A DNA stretch of 34,671 nt from Thermoleophilia bacterium (GTDB taxonomy: Bacteria > Actinomycetota > Thermoleophilia > Gaiellales > JAICJC01): positions 1 through 34,671 of the forward strand of contig JAICYJ010000028.1 in assembly GCA_025934255.1 (NCBI GenBank), in the 5' to 3' direction. The notes beneath the pieces are model-generated. The model did no database searches. It saw nothing but the letters and a program-made list of their open reading frames with translations, and had not been told where the DNA came from. The position numbers and the translations under genes were made by a program. Below, one piece after another: positions 8,215 to 16,674 of the stretch (position 1 is its first letter; each line of letters opens with the position of its first letter).

Positions 8215-9102
8215 CTACATGACGTCGAGCTGCGCCGCCAGGGCGGCCGCGTCGTCGGCGCGGCCCTCGCGCTCCGCGCGGGCGATCTCACCCAGCAGCC
8301 GGCGCGCCTCGTCACGCTTGGGCGAGTAGGCCAGCCGTTCCTGGAACACCCGCTGTGCGGTGGCGGTGGTGGTCGCCGGCTTCGGATCGGCAGGAGGCTG
8401 CGTGACCGGGGCGGCGCGCGGAACCGGCGGCTGCTCGGGCTCCGCTTCGATCTCGGGCTCGGGGCCGGGCGCGGGTTCGTTCCGGTGCAGCGGCACCGGA
8501 GCAGGCGGCGTGGGCGGAGCGTCGGACAGCTCGACCAGGTCGGGGTCGACCTCGCCGTCGTCTTCGGTCGGGCGATCGTCGGCGGCCTCCTCGGTCATGC
8601 TGAGCGGCGCCCGCTCGCCCAGCCGGGTGCCGGCCAGCAGCCAGGTCACGATCAGCGCCGCGGCGGTCGAGACCTGCAGCAGCCAGGTGAAGATGCGCTG
8701 GTCGCGGGTGTACACCACCTCCAGCACGCCGCCGCCGATCGAGCCGCTGATCGCGACCATCGTGGACCCGATCACGACGGCCGCGGCCAGCAGCACGAAT
8801 CCGACGGCCACGCCGCCGACCAGCCGCGCCAGCTCCGGGGCGCGGCCCTCCAGCGTGGCGCCCCATGCCAGCGCCAGCCACAGCAGCACCAGGCCGAGCG
8901 TGAACCAGAGCGTGTGTTCGAGCCGGAAGCTCCAGAGGCCCAGCAGCAGCCGGTCGTTCCAGTCCATCGCCGACGACCCCGGCGTCTGCTTGGCCGCGGA
9001 CACCAGCCCGTCGCCGGTCACGACCAGCCCGGCCGCCACCAGGCCCAGCGCGGCGGCGGCCAGCGCGTCGGCGAACGATGCGGTGCGGGCGCGCTCGATC
9101 AC
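8215..9102 (-). CDS. Membrane protein with Pro-rich acidic cytoplasmic tail, unknown function
   Basis: A 295-aa protein beginning with GTG at 9102, which overlaps the hutI stop as GTGA (9099-9102). It has about four hydrophobic helices (roughly 10-28, 66-84, 94-116, 139-158). A segment of about 100 residues rich in Asp, Glu and Pro follows (EEAADDRPTEDDGEVDPDL, then PPTPPAP and PEPEIEAEPEQPPVP). The end is a charged helical region of about 60 residues finishing REGRADDAAALAAQLDVM. The same frame stays open far upstream through hutI, but that part is a shadow; the coupled GTG marks the start. The close coupling puts it in the hut transcript, but nothing in the sequence ties it to histidine. 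A transporter role is unlikely, given only four helices and no recognised motif. Confidence 0.75.
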   Translation of the reverse strand: MIERARTASFADALAAAALGLVAAGLVVTGDGLVSAAKQTPGSSAMDWNDRLLLGLWSFRLEHTLWFTLGLVLLWLALAWGATLEGRAPELARLVGGVAVGFVLLAAAVVIGSTMVAISGSIGGGVLEVVYTRDQRIFTWLLQVSTAAALIVTWLLAGTRLGERAPLSMTEEAADDRPTEDDGEVDPDLVELSDAPPTPPAPVPLHRNEPAPGPEPEIEAEPEQPPVPRAAPVTQPPADPKPATTTATAQRVFQERLAYSPKRDEARRLLGEIARAEREGRADDAAALAAQLDVM

Positions 9103-10316
9103 AGCCGGCGGCCGGCCTTGATCACGCCGGCCACGGCCGGGCCGCCCAGGTGGTAGGCGGCGTGCCGCCAGTCGTCGGAGTCGAGCAGCACCACGTCGCC
9201 ATCGTATCCGGCTGCGATCCGGCCGAGGCGGTCGCCGCGTCGCAGCACCCAGGCCGCGTTCACGGTGCACGCCACCAGCGCCTCGGCCGGGGACATGCCC
9301 AGCTGCATGCAGGCCAGCGACATCACGAGCGGCAGGGAGTGGCAGAAGGCGCTGCCCGGGTTGAAGTCGGTGGCCAGCGCCACGATCGCCCCGGCGTCGG
9401 CGAGCTCGCGGGCGGGCGGGCGCGGCAGGTCGAGCATGATCACGCACGCGGGCAGCATCACGGCGGCCACGTCGCTGGCCGCCAGCGCGGCGACGCCCTC
9501 GGGGCCGGTCGCCTCGAGGTGGTCGACCGAGCGCGCGCCCAGCTCGATGGCGAGGCCGACGCCGCCGGCCTGGCTGAACTGGTCGGCGTGCAACCGTAGC
9601 ACCAGCCCGTGGCCTGCGGCGGCGCGCAGGTAGCGCTCGGCCTGGTCGCGATCGAAGGCGCCGCGCTCGAGGAACACGTCGGCGGCCTCGGCACGGACGG
9701 CCGCCTGCGGCATCACCCGCTTGATCACGAAGGTGAGGTAGTCGTCGGCGTCGTCCCACTCGGGGCCGACGGCATGGGCGCCGAGGAAGGTGGGCGCGAC
9801 CTCGATCGGATGGCCGGCGGCGGCGGCGTCGAGCATGGCCAGCTCGGTGTCGCGGTCGAGGCCGTAGCCGGACTTGACCTCGGCGGTGGTCGTCCCCGCG
9901 GCGGCCATCCAGGCCAGATGCCGGTCGAGCAGCGGGCCCAGCGTGCCGTCGGCGGCGGCCGCGCGGGTGTCGCGGACGCTGGCGGCGATGCCCCCGCCGG
10001 CGGCGTGGATCTGCTCGTAGCCGGCGCCCTGCGAGCGCAGGTCGAACTCGCCGGCACGGTCGCCGCCGAAGGCGGCATGCGTGTGGCAGTCGACCAGCCC
10101 CGGGATGGCGGCGCAGCCGCCGGCGTCGTGCACGGGCAGGTCGCCGTGGTCGCGCAGCACCTGGTCGCGCGGGCCGCAGGCGGCGATGCGGCCGTCCACG
10201 ATTGCGATCGCGGCGCCGGTGACGACCTCCACCTCGCGCAGGGCGGAGCCGCGGGCCGGCGCCGGCGCGACGGGGCTCGCGTACTGCGCGAGGTTGTCGA
10301 TCAGCAGCGAGGTCAC
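9099..10316 (-). CDS. hutI: Imidazolonepropionase
   Basis: A 405-aa amidohydrolase that opens the imidazolone ring of 4-imidazolone-5-propanoate to give N-formimidoyl-L-glutamate, the third step of histidine breakdown. Visible signatures are the metal-binding HTH in PGLVDCHTHAAFGGDR (about 71-86), GGGIAASVRDTRAA, SGYGLDRDTELAML, LGAHAVGPEW, the metal-ligand His in RLHADQFSQAGG, SVDHLEATGPEGV, and TDFNPGSAFCHSLPLVMSLACMQ, which carries the catalytic-site Asp. It starts with GTG, 12 nt after the SDR stop and without a clear SD, so coupling is likely. It lies in order behind hutU and the SDR gene. Confidence 0.97.
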   Translation of the reverse strand: MTSLLIDNLAQYASPVAPAPARGSALREVEVVTGAAIAIVDGRIAACGPRDQVLRDHGDLPVHDAGGCAAIPGLVDCHTHAAFGGDRAGEFDLRSQGAGYEQIHAAGGGIAASVRDTRAAAADGTLGPLLDRHLAWMAAAGTTTAEVKSGYGLDRDTELAMLDAAAAGHPIEVAPTFLGAHAVGPEWDDADDYLTFVIKRVMPQAAVRAEAADVFLERGAFDRDQAERYLRAAAGHGLVLRLHADQFSQAGGVGLAIELGARSVDHLEATGPEGVAALAASDVAAVMLPACVIMLDLPRPPARELADAGAIVALATDFNPGSAFCHSLPLVMSLACMQLGMSPAEALVACTVNAAWVLRRGDRLGRIAAGYDGDVVLLDSDDWRHAAYHLGGPAVAGVIKAGRRL

Positions 10317-10328
10317 GGCGTTGCCAGA

Positions 10329-11009
10329 TCAGGCTCGCCCGTAGGCGGGGATGGCGCCGCCGGAGAGCGGCGCCGAGTCCTCGTCGCAGAGCCATTCGAT
10401 CACGCGCGCCATCTGCTCGCCGGTCGTCCAGCGGGAGACGTCGGCATCGGGGTTCTCGCGGCGGTTCTGGGGGGTGTCGACGAGGCTGGCCATGACCGTG
10501 TTGACGCGCACGCCCTTGGAGCGCACCTCGGCGTCGACGGCGCCCATCAGCGCCAGCACTGCGCCCTTGGCGACGATGTAGGGGGCTGCGCCGGGGAACG
10601 GCCGCACTGCGGCGCGGGAGCCGACGTACACGATCGAGCCGGAGCCTGCGGCCAGCATTGGGGTGAGCGCGGCGCGGGTCATGGTGTAGGCGGTCTCGAG
10701 GTTGGCGGACAGCATCGCCCGCCAGACGTCGGGCGACGACTCGTGCAACAGGCCGTCGGTGCGAAAGCCGCCGGCCACGCAGCCGAGGGCGTCGACCGAC
10801 CCGAAGCGCTCGAGGGCGGCGGCGACCACGTGCTCGGCCGCGGACGTGTCGGTCAGATCCGCCTCGACCACCAGCACCTGGGAGGGCACGTGGACGCCGC
10901 CGCTGTGAGTGGTGGCGCAGACGTCCCAGCCCTGCGCCAGGAAGCGGTCGAGCACGGCCCGGCCCCAGCCGCCCGTGACGCCGGTCAGCACGGCGGTGCG
11001 TCCGGCCAC
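10329..11009 (-). CDS. Short-chain dehydrogenase/reductase (SDR) inside the hut operon
   Basis: A 226-aa classical SDR. The nucleotide-binding motif is TGVTGGWG (residues 9-16). The catalytic set is S131 (in YVGSRAA) and Y144-x-x-x-K148 (PYIVAKGAV). The usual NNAG is changed to CVAGG. It ends with the family's C-terminal glycine-rich stretch LSGGAIPAYGRA. The GTG start lies 4 nt after the hutU stop, and the hutI start 12 nt after its own stop, so it is embedded in the hut operon. No SDR step belongs to the canonical pathway. It may act on a side product of histidine breakdown such as imidazolelactate- or imidazolepropionate-type compounds, but that is a guess from position only. Confidence 0.9.
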   Translation of the reverse strand: MAGRTAVLTGVTGGWGRAVLDRFLAQGWDVCATTHSGGVHVPSQVLVVEADLTDTSAAEHVVAAALERFGSVDALGCVAGGFRTDGLLHESSPDVWRAMLSANLETAYTMTRAALTPMLAAGSGSIVYVGSRAAVRPFPGAAPYIVAKGAVLALMGAVDAEVRSKGVRVNTVMASLVDTPQNRRENPDADVSRWTTGEQMARVIEWLCDEDSAPLSGGAIPAYGRA

Positions 11010-11013
11010 GCGG

Positions 11014-12711
11014 TCAGCCCTCCATGGGCAGGTGCAGGCCCTTGGCGTGGGCGGTCTCGATGGCCTCTTCGTAGCCCGCGTCGGCGTGGCGGGCGACCCC
11101 GATGCCGGGGTCGTTGGTGAGCACGCGGGACAGGCGCTCGTCCATCTCGTCGCTGCCGTCGGCGACGATCACGAGGCCGGCATGGATCGAGTTGCCGATG
11201 CCGACGCCGCCACCGTGGTGGACGGACACCCAGGATGCGCCGGACGCGGTCGAGAGCAGCGCGTTCAGGATCGGCCAGTCGGCGATGGCGTCGGAGCCGT
11301 CCTTCATGGCCTCGGTCTCACGGAACGGCGAGGCGACCGATCCCGTGTCCAGGTGGTCGCGGCCGATCACGATCGGGGCGGACACCTCGCCGCGGCGGAC
11401 GAGGTTGTTGAAGATCAGGCCGGCCCTGGCACGGTCGCCCTGGCCCAGCCAGCAGATGCGGGCGGGCAGTCCCTGGAACGCGATCCGGTCGGGCGCGATC
11501 GCCAGCCAGCGCTGCAGCAGGGCGTCGTCGGGGAAGGCGTCGATCAGGGCGCGGTCGATGCGGTGGATGTCGGCGGGGTCGCCGGACAGCGCGGCCCAGC
11601 GGAAGGGGCCTGCGCCGACGGCGAACAGCGGGCGGATGTAGGCGGGGACGAAGCCGGGGAACGCGAAGGCCTGCTCGTAGCCGGCGTCGCGGGCCTCGGT
11701 GCGGAGGTTGTTGCCGTAGTCGAACACGTGGCTGCCGGCCTCCTGGAAGGCGACCATCGCCTTCACGTGCTCGACCGCGGTCTCGCGCGCGCGCCGCTGG
11801 TAGTCCTCGGGATCGGACTCGCGCAGCGCGATCGCCTGCTCCAGCGGCATGCCCGCCGGGACGTAGCCGTTCAGCATGTCGTGGGCGGACGTCTGGTCGG
11901 TGACCAGGTCGAACTGGACGCCCCGGCGGGCGAGCTCGGGGAACACGTCGCCGGCGTTGCCGAGCAGACCGATCGACAGGCCGACGCCCTCGTCGGCAGC
12001 CTTGCGGACGCGGGTGACGGCGTCGTCGATGTCGGCGGCGACCTCATCCAGGTAGCGGGTCTCGAGCCGGCGGGCGATGCGGTGCGGGTCGACCTCGACG
12101 TTCAGGCTGGCGGCACCGGCGAGCGAGGCCGCCAGCGGCTGCGCGCCGCCCATGCCGCCCAGGCCGGCGGTGAGGATGGTGCGGCCGGCCAGGTCGGGCG
12201 AGCCCCAGTGACGCTCACCGGCGGCGGAGAAGGTCTGGAAGGTGCCCTGCAGGATGCCCTGGGTGCCGATATAGATCCAGGAGCCGGCGGTCATCTGGCC
12301 GAACATGGTCAGGCCCAAGGCTTCGAGCCGGCGGAACTCGTCCCAGGTGGCGAAGCGCGGCACCAGCAGCGAGTTGGCGATCAGCACGCGAGGGGCGCCC
12401 GGGTGGGTCTTGAAGACGGCGACCGGCTTGCCGCTCTGGACGAGCATCGTCTCGTCGTTCTCGAGCTCGATCAGCGTGCGCACGATCGCGCGCAGGGCAT
12501 CATGGCTGCGGGCGGCGCGGCCGGAGCCGCCGTAGACGATCAGGCGAGTGGGATCCTCGGCCACCTCGGGGTCGAGGTTGTTGCAGAGCATGCGCAGGGC
12601 GGCCTCCTGGTGCCAGCCCTTGCAGCGCCGCTCGGTGCCACGCGGGGCGTGCACGCTGGAGAGGTCGCCGACGAGCGCCTCGACTTCGCCGGTCAGTTCC
12701 TTCGTCGCCAC
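11014..12711 (-). CDS. hutU: Urocanate hydratase (urocanase)
   Basis: A 565-aa enzyme that adds water to urocanate using tightly bound NAD+ as electrophile, giving 4-imidazolone-5-propanoate. Landmarks are [19 protein letters not shown] near the N-terminus, [20 protein letters not shown], the NAD-binding [17 protein letters not shown] (about 177-193), and near the C-terminus [19 protein letters not shown] and [20 protein letters not shown]. The length is normal. GTG at 12711 is preceded on its own strand by TAGCCT (12723-12718) with exactly 6 nt between, so the message may be leaderless from this point. hutH is upstream, separated by a 458-bp repeat-rich gap, which suggests hutU has its own promoter. 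Confidence 0.97.
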   Translation of the reverse strand: MATKELTGEVEALVGDLSSVHAPRGTERRCKGWHQEAALRMLCNNLDPEVAEDPTRLIVYGGSGRAARSHDALRAIVRTLIELENDETMLVQSGKPVAVFKTHPGAPRVLIANSLLVPRFATWDEFRRLEALGLTMFGQMTAGSWIYIGTQGILQGTFQTFSAAGERHWGSPDLAGRTILTAGLGGMGGAQPLAASLAGAASLNVEVDPHRIARRLETRYLDEVAADIDDAVTRVRKAADEGVGLSIGLLGNAGDVFPELARRGVQFDLVTDQTSAHDMLNGYVPAGMPLEQAIALRESDPEDYQRRARETAVEHVKAMVAFQEAGSHVFDYGNNLRTEARDAGYEQAFAFPGFVPAYIRPLFAVGAGPFRWAALSGDPADIHRIDRALIDAFPDDALLQRWLAIAPDRIAFQGLPARICWLGQGDRARAGLIFNNLVRRGEVSAPIVIGRDHLDTGSVASPFRETEAMKDGSDAIADWPILNALLSTASGASWVSVHHGGGVGIGNSIHAGLVIVADGSDEMDERLSRVLTNDPGIGVARHADAGYEEAIETAHAKGLHLPMEG

Positions 12712-13169
12712 AGGCGCAGGCTATACGACCGGCGAGCGCGCTCGCCACGGCCCGATCCGACCCCGAGCATGGCTCAGAGGCCGACCCGGCCCCCGCCGCC
12801 ATTCCGCCACACCGCCGGCACAGATGTCACGGCGGCCGTGACAGGCGAATCGCATGGTTGAGCGAGATCGCCTCGCGAAGGGCTCAGAGGCCGAGTCGGC
12901 CCTCGACACAGGTTCACGCGGGCCGCGTGACCGGCCGGCACGAAATCGGCACAGGCAAAGAGCGCCGTTCTACCCGTCTCCGAGACGGCCGGGAGGTGTC
13001 AAACACCGACCCGGCCGCCGTTTGCCGTCCGCGTCAGGATCGGCACGGGTGTCACGGCCGGCGTGATTAGGAAATCGCATGGTTGAGCGAAAACGCCCGA
13101 TTCCGGTGTCAAACACCGCATACGACATGACACGGGTTCGTGTGGCCGGCGTGACCGGCCGTCACCCGA
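12712..13169. repeat. Repeat-rich intergenic region between hutH and hutU
   Basis: No credible gene lies in these 458 bp. The region is built of diverged copies of one unit. A 49-bp block at 12817-12865 recurs at 13042-13090, and both copies end in AATCGCATGGTTGAGCGA. A second block of about 37 bp at 12905-12941 recurs at 13129-13165. The two block pairs are spaced 225 and 224 bp, so a stretch of about 125 bp has been duplicated. The perfect palindrome GGTGTcaaACACC occurs at 12995-13007 and 13105-13117. GGCTCAGAGGCCGA is repeated at 12771-12784 and 12881-12894. A further hairpin CCGTCTCcGAGACGG lies at 12974-12988. The region also carries the putative hutU -10 element (12718-12723, minus strand). 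Function unknown; multicopy intergenic element or operator array are both possible. Confidence 0.75.
12718..12723 (-). promoter_or_regulatory. Putative -10 element of leaderless hutU promoter
   Basis: On the minus strand TAGCCT ends 6 nt before the hutU GTG at 12711. That places the likely transcription start on the start codon itself. The same TANNNT-N6-start geometry occurs before four other genes of the window (19308, 21320, 24623, 33640), which supports reading it as a real promoter element. No consensus -35 box is visible. Confidence 0.45.
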
Positions 13170-14702
13170 TCATTGCAGTGGCGCGAGCGCGCCTTCGACC
13201 GCGGCCACCAGCGCGCCGTCGCGCACCTGTCCGGCCACCGTCTCGATGTCGGCTGAGAGTGAGCGGTCGTCGCCGAGGTGCGGCGACGTCGCCCGCAGCG
13301 CCGCATGCAGCGCCGCGATCCCCGGCCCCGGCCGCAGCGGCGCCAGGAAGTCGAGGCCCTGCGCGCCGCACAGCAGCTCCACCGCCAGCACCCGCTCCAC
13401 GTTCGCGCACACCTGCCACGCATGCACCGCCGCCGTCGCCCCCATCGACACGTAATCCTCCTGGCCGGCGCTGGTCGGGATCGAATCGACCGACGCCGGG
13501 TGGCACAACACCTTGTTCTCGGCCACCAGGCTGGCCGCCACGTAGTGCGGGATCATGAACCCCGAGTTGAGCCCGCCCTGCTCTGCCAGGAACGGCGGCA
13601 GGCCTTCGCTCATGGTCGGGTTCACCATCCGCTCGATCCGCCGCTCACTGATCCCGGCCAGCTCTGCCAGGGCGATCTTGAGCGTGTCCAACGCAATCGC
13701 CACGGGCTCACCGTGGAAGTTCCCGTTCGACAGCACCTCGTCGCGGTCCGCGAACACCAGCGGGTTGTCCGTGGCCGCGTTCAGCTCGATCGCCACCACC
13801 GACCGCGCGTACGCGATCGCGTCGCGACACGCGCCGTGCACCTGCGGCGAGCACCGCAGCGAGTACGCATCCTGCACCCGTCCGCACCAGCGGTGCGACT
13901 CGTTGATCTCGGAGCTGTCCAGCAGTGCGTACAGGTTCGCGGCCGACGCCAGCTGGCCGGGGTGCGGTCGCAGCGCCTGGATCTCCGGCGCGAACGGCGT
14001 GCGCGAGGCGCGTACCGCCTCCACCGACTGCGCGGCCGCGATGTCGGCGATCCGCACCAGCCGCGCCGCCCGTGAAAGCACCAGCGCCCCGATCGCCGCC
14101 ATGAATTGGGTGCCGTTGATCAGGGCCAGCCCCTCCTTGGCCGACAGCTGCACCGGCACCAGACCGGCACGCCCAAGCGCCTCGCCGCCGTCCAGCAGCT
14201 CTCCGCCGAACTCGGCCCGGCCCTCACCCACCAGCGGCAGCGCCAGATGCGCCAGCGGTGCCAGGTCTCCGCTCGCCCCCAGCGACCCCCGCGACGGCAC
14301 CACCGGGTGCACGCCCGCATTCACCATCGCCAGCAGCGACTCCACCGTCTCCCGCCGCACGCCCGACGCGCCCGTCGCGAGCGCGTTCGCACGCAGCAGC
14401 ATGGCGCCCCGCACGACCTCCGTCGGGAACGGCTCGCCCACCGCGCAGGCATGGCTTCGCAGCAGGTTCAGCTGCAGCCGTCCCACGTCCTCCCGCGAGA
14501 TGGCGACGTCGACGAACCTGCCGAACCCGGTGTTCACCCCGTACGTCGGCGTGCCCGACTCCACAGCCCGCTCGATCAGCGCCCGCGACGCCTCGATCTG
14601 GTCGACCGCCGATGCGCCCAGGACGACCTGCACCTTGCCCAGCGCCACGCGCTCGACGTCCTCCACCGCCAGTGAGCGGCCTGTCAGCTCGAGGGTGTCC
14701 AC
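13170..14702 (-). CDS. hutH: Histidine ammonia-lyase
   Basis: A 510-aa enzyme (with the chosen start) that eliminates ammonia from L-histidine to give urocanate. The active-site MIO prosthetic group forms from the Ala-Ser-Gly triad in SRGSLGASGDLAPLAHL. Other family features are GVNTGFGRF near the N-terminus, LINGTQFMAAIGAL, QDAYSLRCSPQVHGA, NAATDNPLVF, NGNFHGEPVA, and QEDYVSMGATAA near the C-terminus. An in-frame GTG at 14741 overlaps the ftcD stop as GTGA and would add 13 residues. I prefer GTG 14702 because family similarity starts there (DTLELTGRSLAVEDV) and a TAGACT box lies 8 nt upstream. The alternative is fully possible. It is the first enzyme of the pathway whose later steps are encoded by hutU, hutI and the ftcD-like gene here. 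Confidence 0.96.
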   Translation of the reverse strand: MDTLELTGRSLAVEDVERVALGKVQVVLGASAVDQIEASRALIERAVESGTPTYGVNTGFGRFVDVAISREDVGRLQLNLLRSHACAVGEPFPTEVVRGAMLLRANALATGASGVRRETVESLLAMVNAGVHPVVPSRGSLGASGDLAPLAHLALPLVGEGRAEFGGELLDGGEALGRAGLVPVQLSAKEGLALINGTQFMAAIGALVLSRAARLVRIADIAAAQSVEAVRASRTPFAPEIQALRPHPGQLASAANLYALLDSSEINESHRWCGRVQDAYSLRCSPQVHGACRDAIAYARSVVAIELNAATDNPLVFADRDEVLSNGNFHGEPVAIALDTLKIALAELAGISERRIERMVNPTMSEGLPPFLAEQGGLNSGFMIPHYVAASLVAENKVLCHPASVDSIPTSAGQEDYVSMGATAAVHAWQVCANVERVLAVELLCGAQGLDFLAPLRPGPGIAALHAALRATSPHLGDDRSLSADIETVAGQVRDGALVAAVEGALAPLQ

Positions 14703-14737
14703 GGCTGCGCAGTCTAGGCCCGCGGCCCGGGCACCGC

Positions 14738-15625
14738 TCACTCCTGGCCGAACTCGCCCCCGGACGCCACCTCCAGCAACCGGTCGGCACCGAACCCGGA
14801 CAGCCGCAGCGCCGTTCCCGCTGCGGCCGCCGCCACCCGCGCCGGCATCAGCCCGACCAGCTCAGAGCCCTTCACACCCACGCCGCGCGCGGCCGCCAGC
14901 CGCTCGATCTCATCGACGACCGCCGCCAGCGGCGTCGCGTCGATGTCGATCAGGTTCGTCGACACCTGCGCACCGCCCCGCGCCGCCAAGCCCAGCGCCT
15001 GCACCCCCGCCAGCCCCCCGTCGCGCTCACGCAGCGCTGCGGCGATCTCGCGCGCGACGCCGACGTCCTGGCTGTCCAGATCGACGTTGAACGCGACCAG
15101 CGGCGGCCGCACGCCCAGCAGCACCACGCCCGCCGTCGGATGCGGGCGGTCAGGCCCGGCCAGCGCCACCACATCGCCCGCCGCTATCCGCTCGGCCAGC
15201 CGCTCCAGGCCGCCGCTGCGGAACGCCGCCGGCCGCAGCCCGCCGCCCAGCTCGCCGTATCCGATCGCCGGCACACCGAGCATCGCGATCCGGCGCGCCA
15301 GTGCCCGCGCCGCCAGCTCCGGCCGCGTGTCGTCCGGCCGGAAGCGCACGAACGGCACCACGTCGGCTGACCCCACCCGCGGGTGCACACCCTCGTGCCG
15401 CGTCAGGTCGATCCGCGACGCCGCCACCGCGATCGCGGATGCCAGCCCCTCCACCAGCGTGTCCGGGTCGGCCACCACCGAGAACACCGATCGGTTGTGG
15501 TCGGCGTCGGCATGCACGTCCAGCACGCGCACGCCGGCAGCCCCGAACGCCTCGCCCAGCGCGTCCAGCACCGACTGGTCGCGGCCGACCGAGAAGTTCG
15601 GCACCGATTCCAGCAGATCACTCAC
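14738..15625 (-). CDS. Glutamate formimidoyltransferase (FtcD-type, no cyclodeaminase domain)
   Basis: A 295-aa protein matching the formiminotransferase N- and C-subdomains: LLESVPNFSVGRD at the N-terminus, VHADADHNRSVFSVV, DLTRHEGVHPRVGSADVVPFV, GVPAIGYGELG, VAFNVDLDSQDVGVAREIA, GLAARGGAQVSTNLID and GVGVKGSELVGLMP. It transfers the formimino group of N-formimidoylglutamate to tetrahydrofolate, releasing glutamate and thus completing the hut pathway. The cyclodeaminase domain of the vertebrate fusion enzyme is absent, so a separate cyclodeaminase should be encoded elsewhere. It starts with GTG, only 7 nt after the stop of the DUF916-like gene on the same strand. TATATG and TATGAG lie just ahead of the GTG and may form its own -10. 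Confidence 0.93.
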   Translation of the reverse strand: MSDLLESVPNFSVGRDQSVLDALGEAFGAAGVRVLDVHADADHNRSVFSVVADPDTLVEGLASAIAVAASRIDLTRHEGVHPRVGSADVVPFVRFRPDDTRPELAARALARRIAMLGVPAIGYGELGGGLRPAAFRSGGLERLAERIAAGDVVALAGPDRPHPTAGVVLLGVRPPLVAFNVDLDSQDVGVAREIAAALRERDGGLAGVQALGLAARGGAQVSTNLIDIDATPLAAVVDEIERLAAARGVGVKGSELVGLMPARVAAAAAGTALRLSGFGADRLLEVASGGEFGQE

Positions 15626-15632
15626 AGCACAC

Positions 15633-16664
15633 TCATATACCGGATCCGGACGAGGCCCATGGCGACGGCGCCGCCGCCCTACCGCTCGTGCGTCCTCCGC
15701 CGTGCCGGCGCCGGCGCACGACGCGCCAGGAAATGACCATGCTGATCAGCACCAAGACCACGATGATCAGGTGCCAGGGGATGATCAGAAACGGCGTCGA
15801 GGTGACCGGCAGGTGCGTCGAGTCGTTGTAGTAGATGCGTGTCTGGGCGTCGCCCCGGGCCAGCAACGGCGCCCCCTTCCAGGGCATGTCCAGCGTCCGC
15901 ACCGAGCTGGGCAGGATCGTGTACGTGGGCGCCGCCACGCTGGTGCCGCTCGAGCCGGCGGCGAACTTCGTGCTGAACGTGGTGTCGCCTTTGATGATGT
16001 TGAAGAAGGTGTTGCCCGTGTTGCGAACCTGCACGTGCGCGACCACCATGGGGTGGAACAGCCAGTCACCGATCGCGCCGAGGTGGTCACTCGAGCTCCA
16101 CACGTCCCGCAGGCTGATCCACTGCACCGACACCGACCTGGTGACGGCCTGCCCACGCAGCACCAGTCCGGTGCCGTCGGGGTTCTGCACGCCCGCCGCC
16201 ATCAGCGACGCCACCGCCGACTGGTAGCGCAGGTTGCCGTCGCTCTTGACCTGGCGTGAGCGAAACACCACCGCGAGCGTGTGCGTCCCGATCGCAGCCG
16301 TGGGCGGCACCTCCACGCGCAGCAGCACCTGCCGGTGGCTGTGCGCCGGCATGTGCAGCACCTTCGTGCTCAGCTTCGACCAGGGCGCCGCCGACTGCGC
16401 CAGCGTGCCGGCCGGCTTGAACGCCACCGCCGAAGCCGCCGACACCGTGTAGTCCTGCAGGTAGACGTCCAGCGTGATCGCCGCCGCACCCTTGTTGAAG
16501 ATGTCGAGATCGGTCTTGTAGAGCTGACCGGGAATCAGGTTGGCCTGGATCTTCGACGGCGCAACGCCGATCGAGACCGGCGGCTTGGCCGCCGCCGCGG
16601 CGTCGGCGGTGAAGGCCGCAAGCAGCGCGGCCGCCAGCGCCAGCATCAAGATCAATCGTCGCAT
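15633..16664 (-). CDS. DUF916/WxL-interacting-like surface protein with C-terminal membrane anchor
   Basis: A 343-aa exported protein. A signal peptide covers about 1-26 (MRRLILMLALAAALLAAF, then DAAAAA). The first Ig-like domain (about 28-150) has the layout of the DUF916 family: SIGVAPSKIQANLIPGQLYK, then FNKGAAAITLDVYLQDY, PWSKL, and VPPTAAIGTHTLAVVF. A second beta domain (about 165-290) contains HVQVRNTGNTFFNIIKGDTTF. A single TM helix (about 293-313) and an Arg-rich cytoplasmic tail (RVVRRRRHGGG) end the protein. In Firmicutes this architecture binds WxL-domain proteins at the cell surface. Here it sits 10 bp behind a gene for a protein with a WxL-like domain; its SD (GAGGAGA, 5-6 nt before ATG 16664) overlaps that gene's stop. 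Partnership is inferred from family and order. Confidence 0.82.
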   Translation of the reverse strand: MRRLILMLALAAALLAAFTADAAAAAKPPVSIGVAPSKIQANLIPGQLYKTDLDIFNKGAAAITLDVYLQDYTVSAASAVAFKPAGTLAQSAAPWSKLSTKVLHMPAHSHRQVLLRVEVPPTAAIGTHTLAVVFRSRQVKSDGNLRYQSAVASLMAAGVQNPDGTGLVLRGQAVTRSVSVQWISLRDVWSSSDHLGAIGDWLFHPMVVAHVQVRNTGNTFFNIIKGDTTFSTKFAAGSSGTSVAAPTYTILPSSVRTLDMPWKGAPLLARGDAQTRIYYNDSTHLPVTSTPFLIIPWHLIIVVLVLISMVISWRVVRRRRHGGGRTSGRAAAPSPWASSGSGI

Positions 16665-16674
16665 CGGGGTCTCC

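Noticed and set aside
10909..12861. Open frame of 650 codons on the plus strand across hutU
   Set aside because: Antisense shadow of hutU; composition is Gly/Val/Asp/Arg-rich without domain motifs.
12771..13165. CRISPR array
   Set aside because: The repeats are few, diverged, unevenly spaced and not separated by spacers of constant length; no cas gene is present.
12854..13558. Two plus-strand frames both starting MVER in the hutH-hutU gap (12854 and 13079)
   Set aside because: Their shared start is simply the repeated ATGGTTGAGCGA of the repeat unit; the rest is not similar and the second runs antisense into hutH.
14703..14741. hutH starting at GTG 14741, coupled to ftcD by GTGA
   Set aside because: Possible, but HutH family similarity starts at 14702 and a TAGACT box precedes that GTG, so the longer form is listed only as an alternative.
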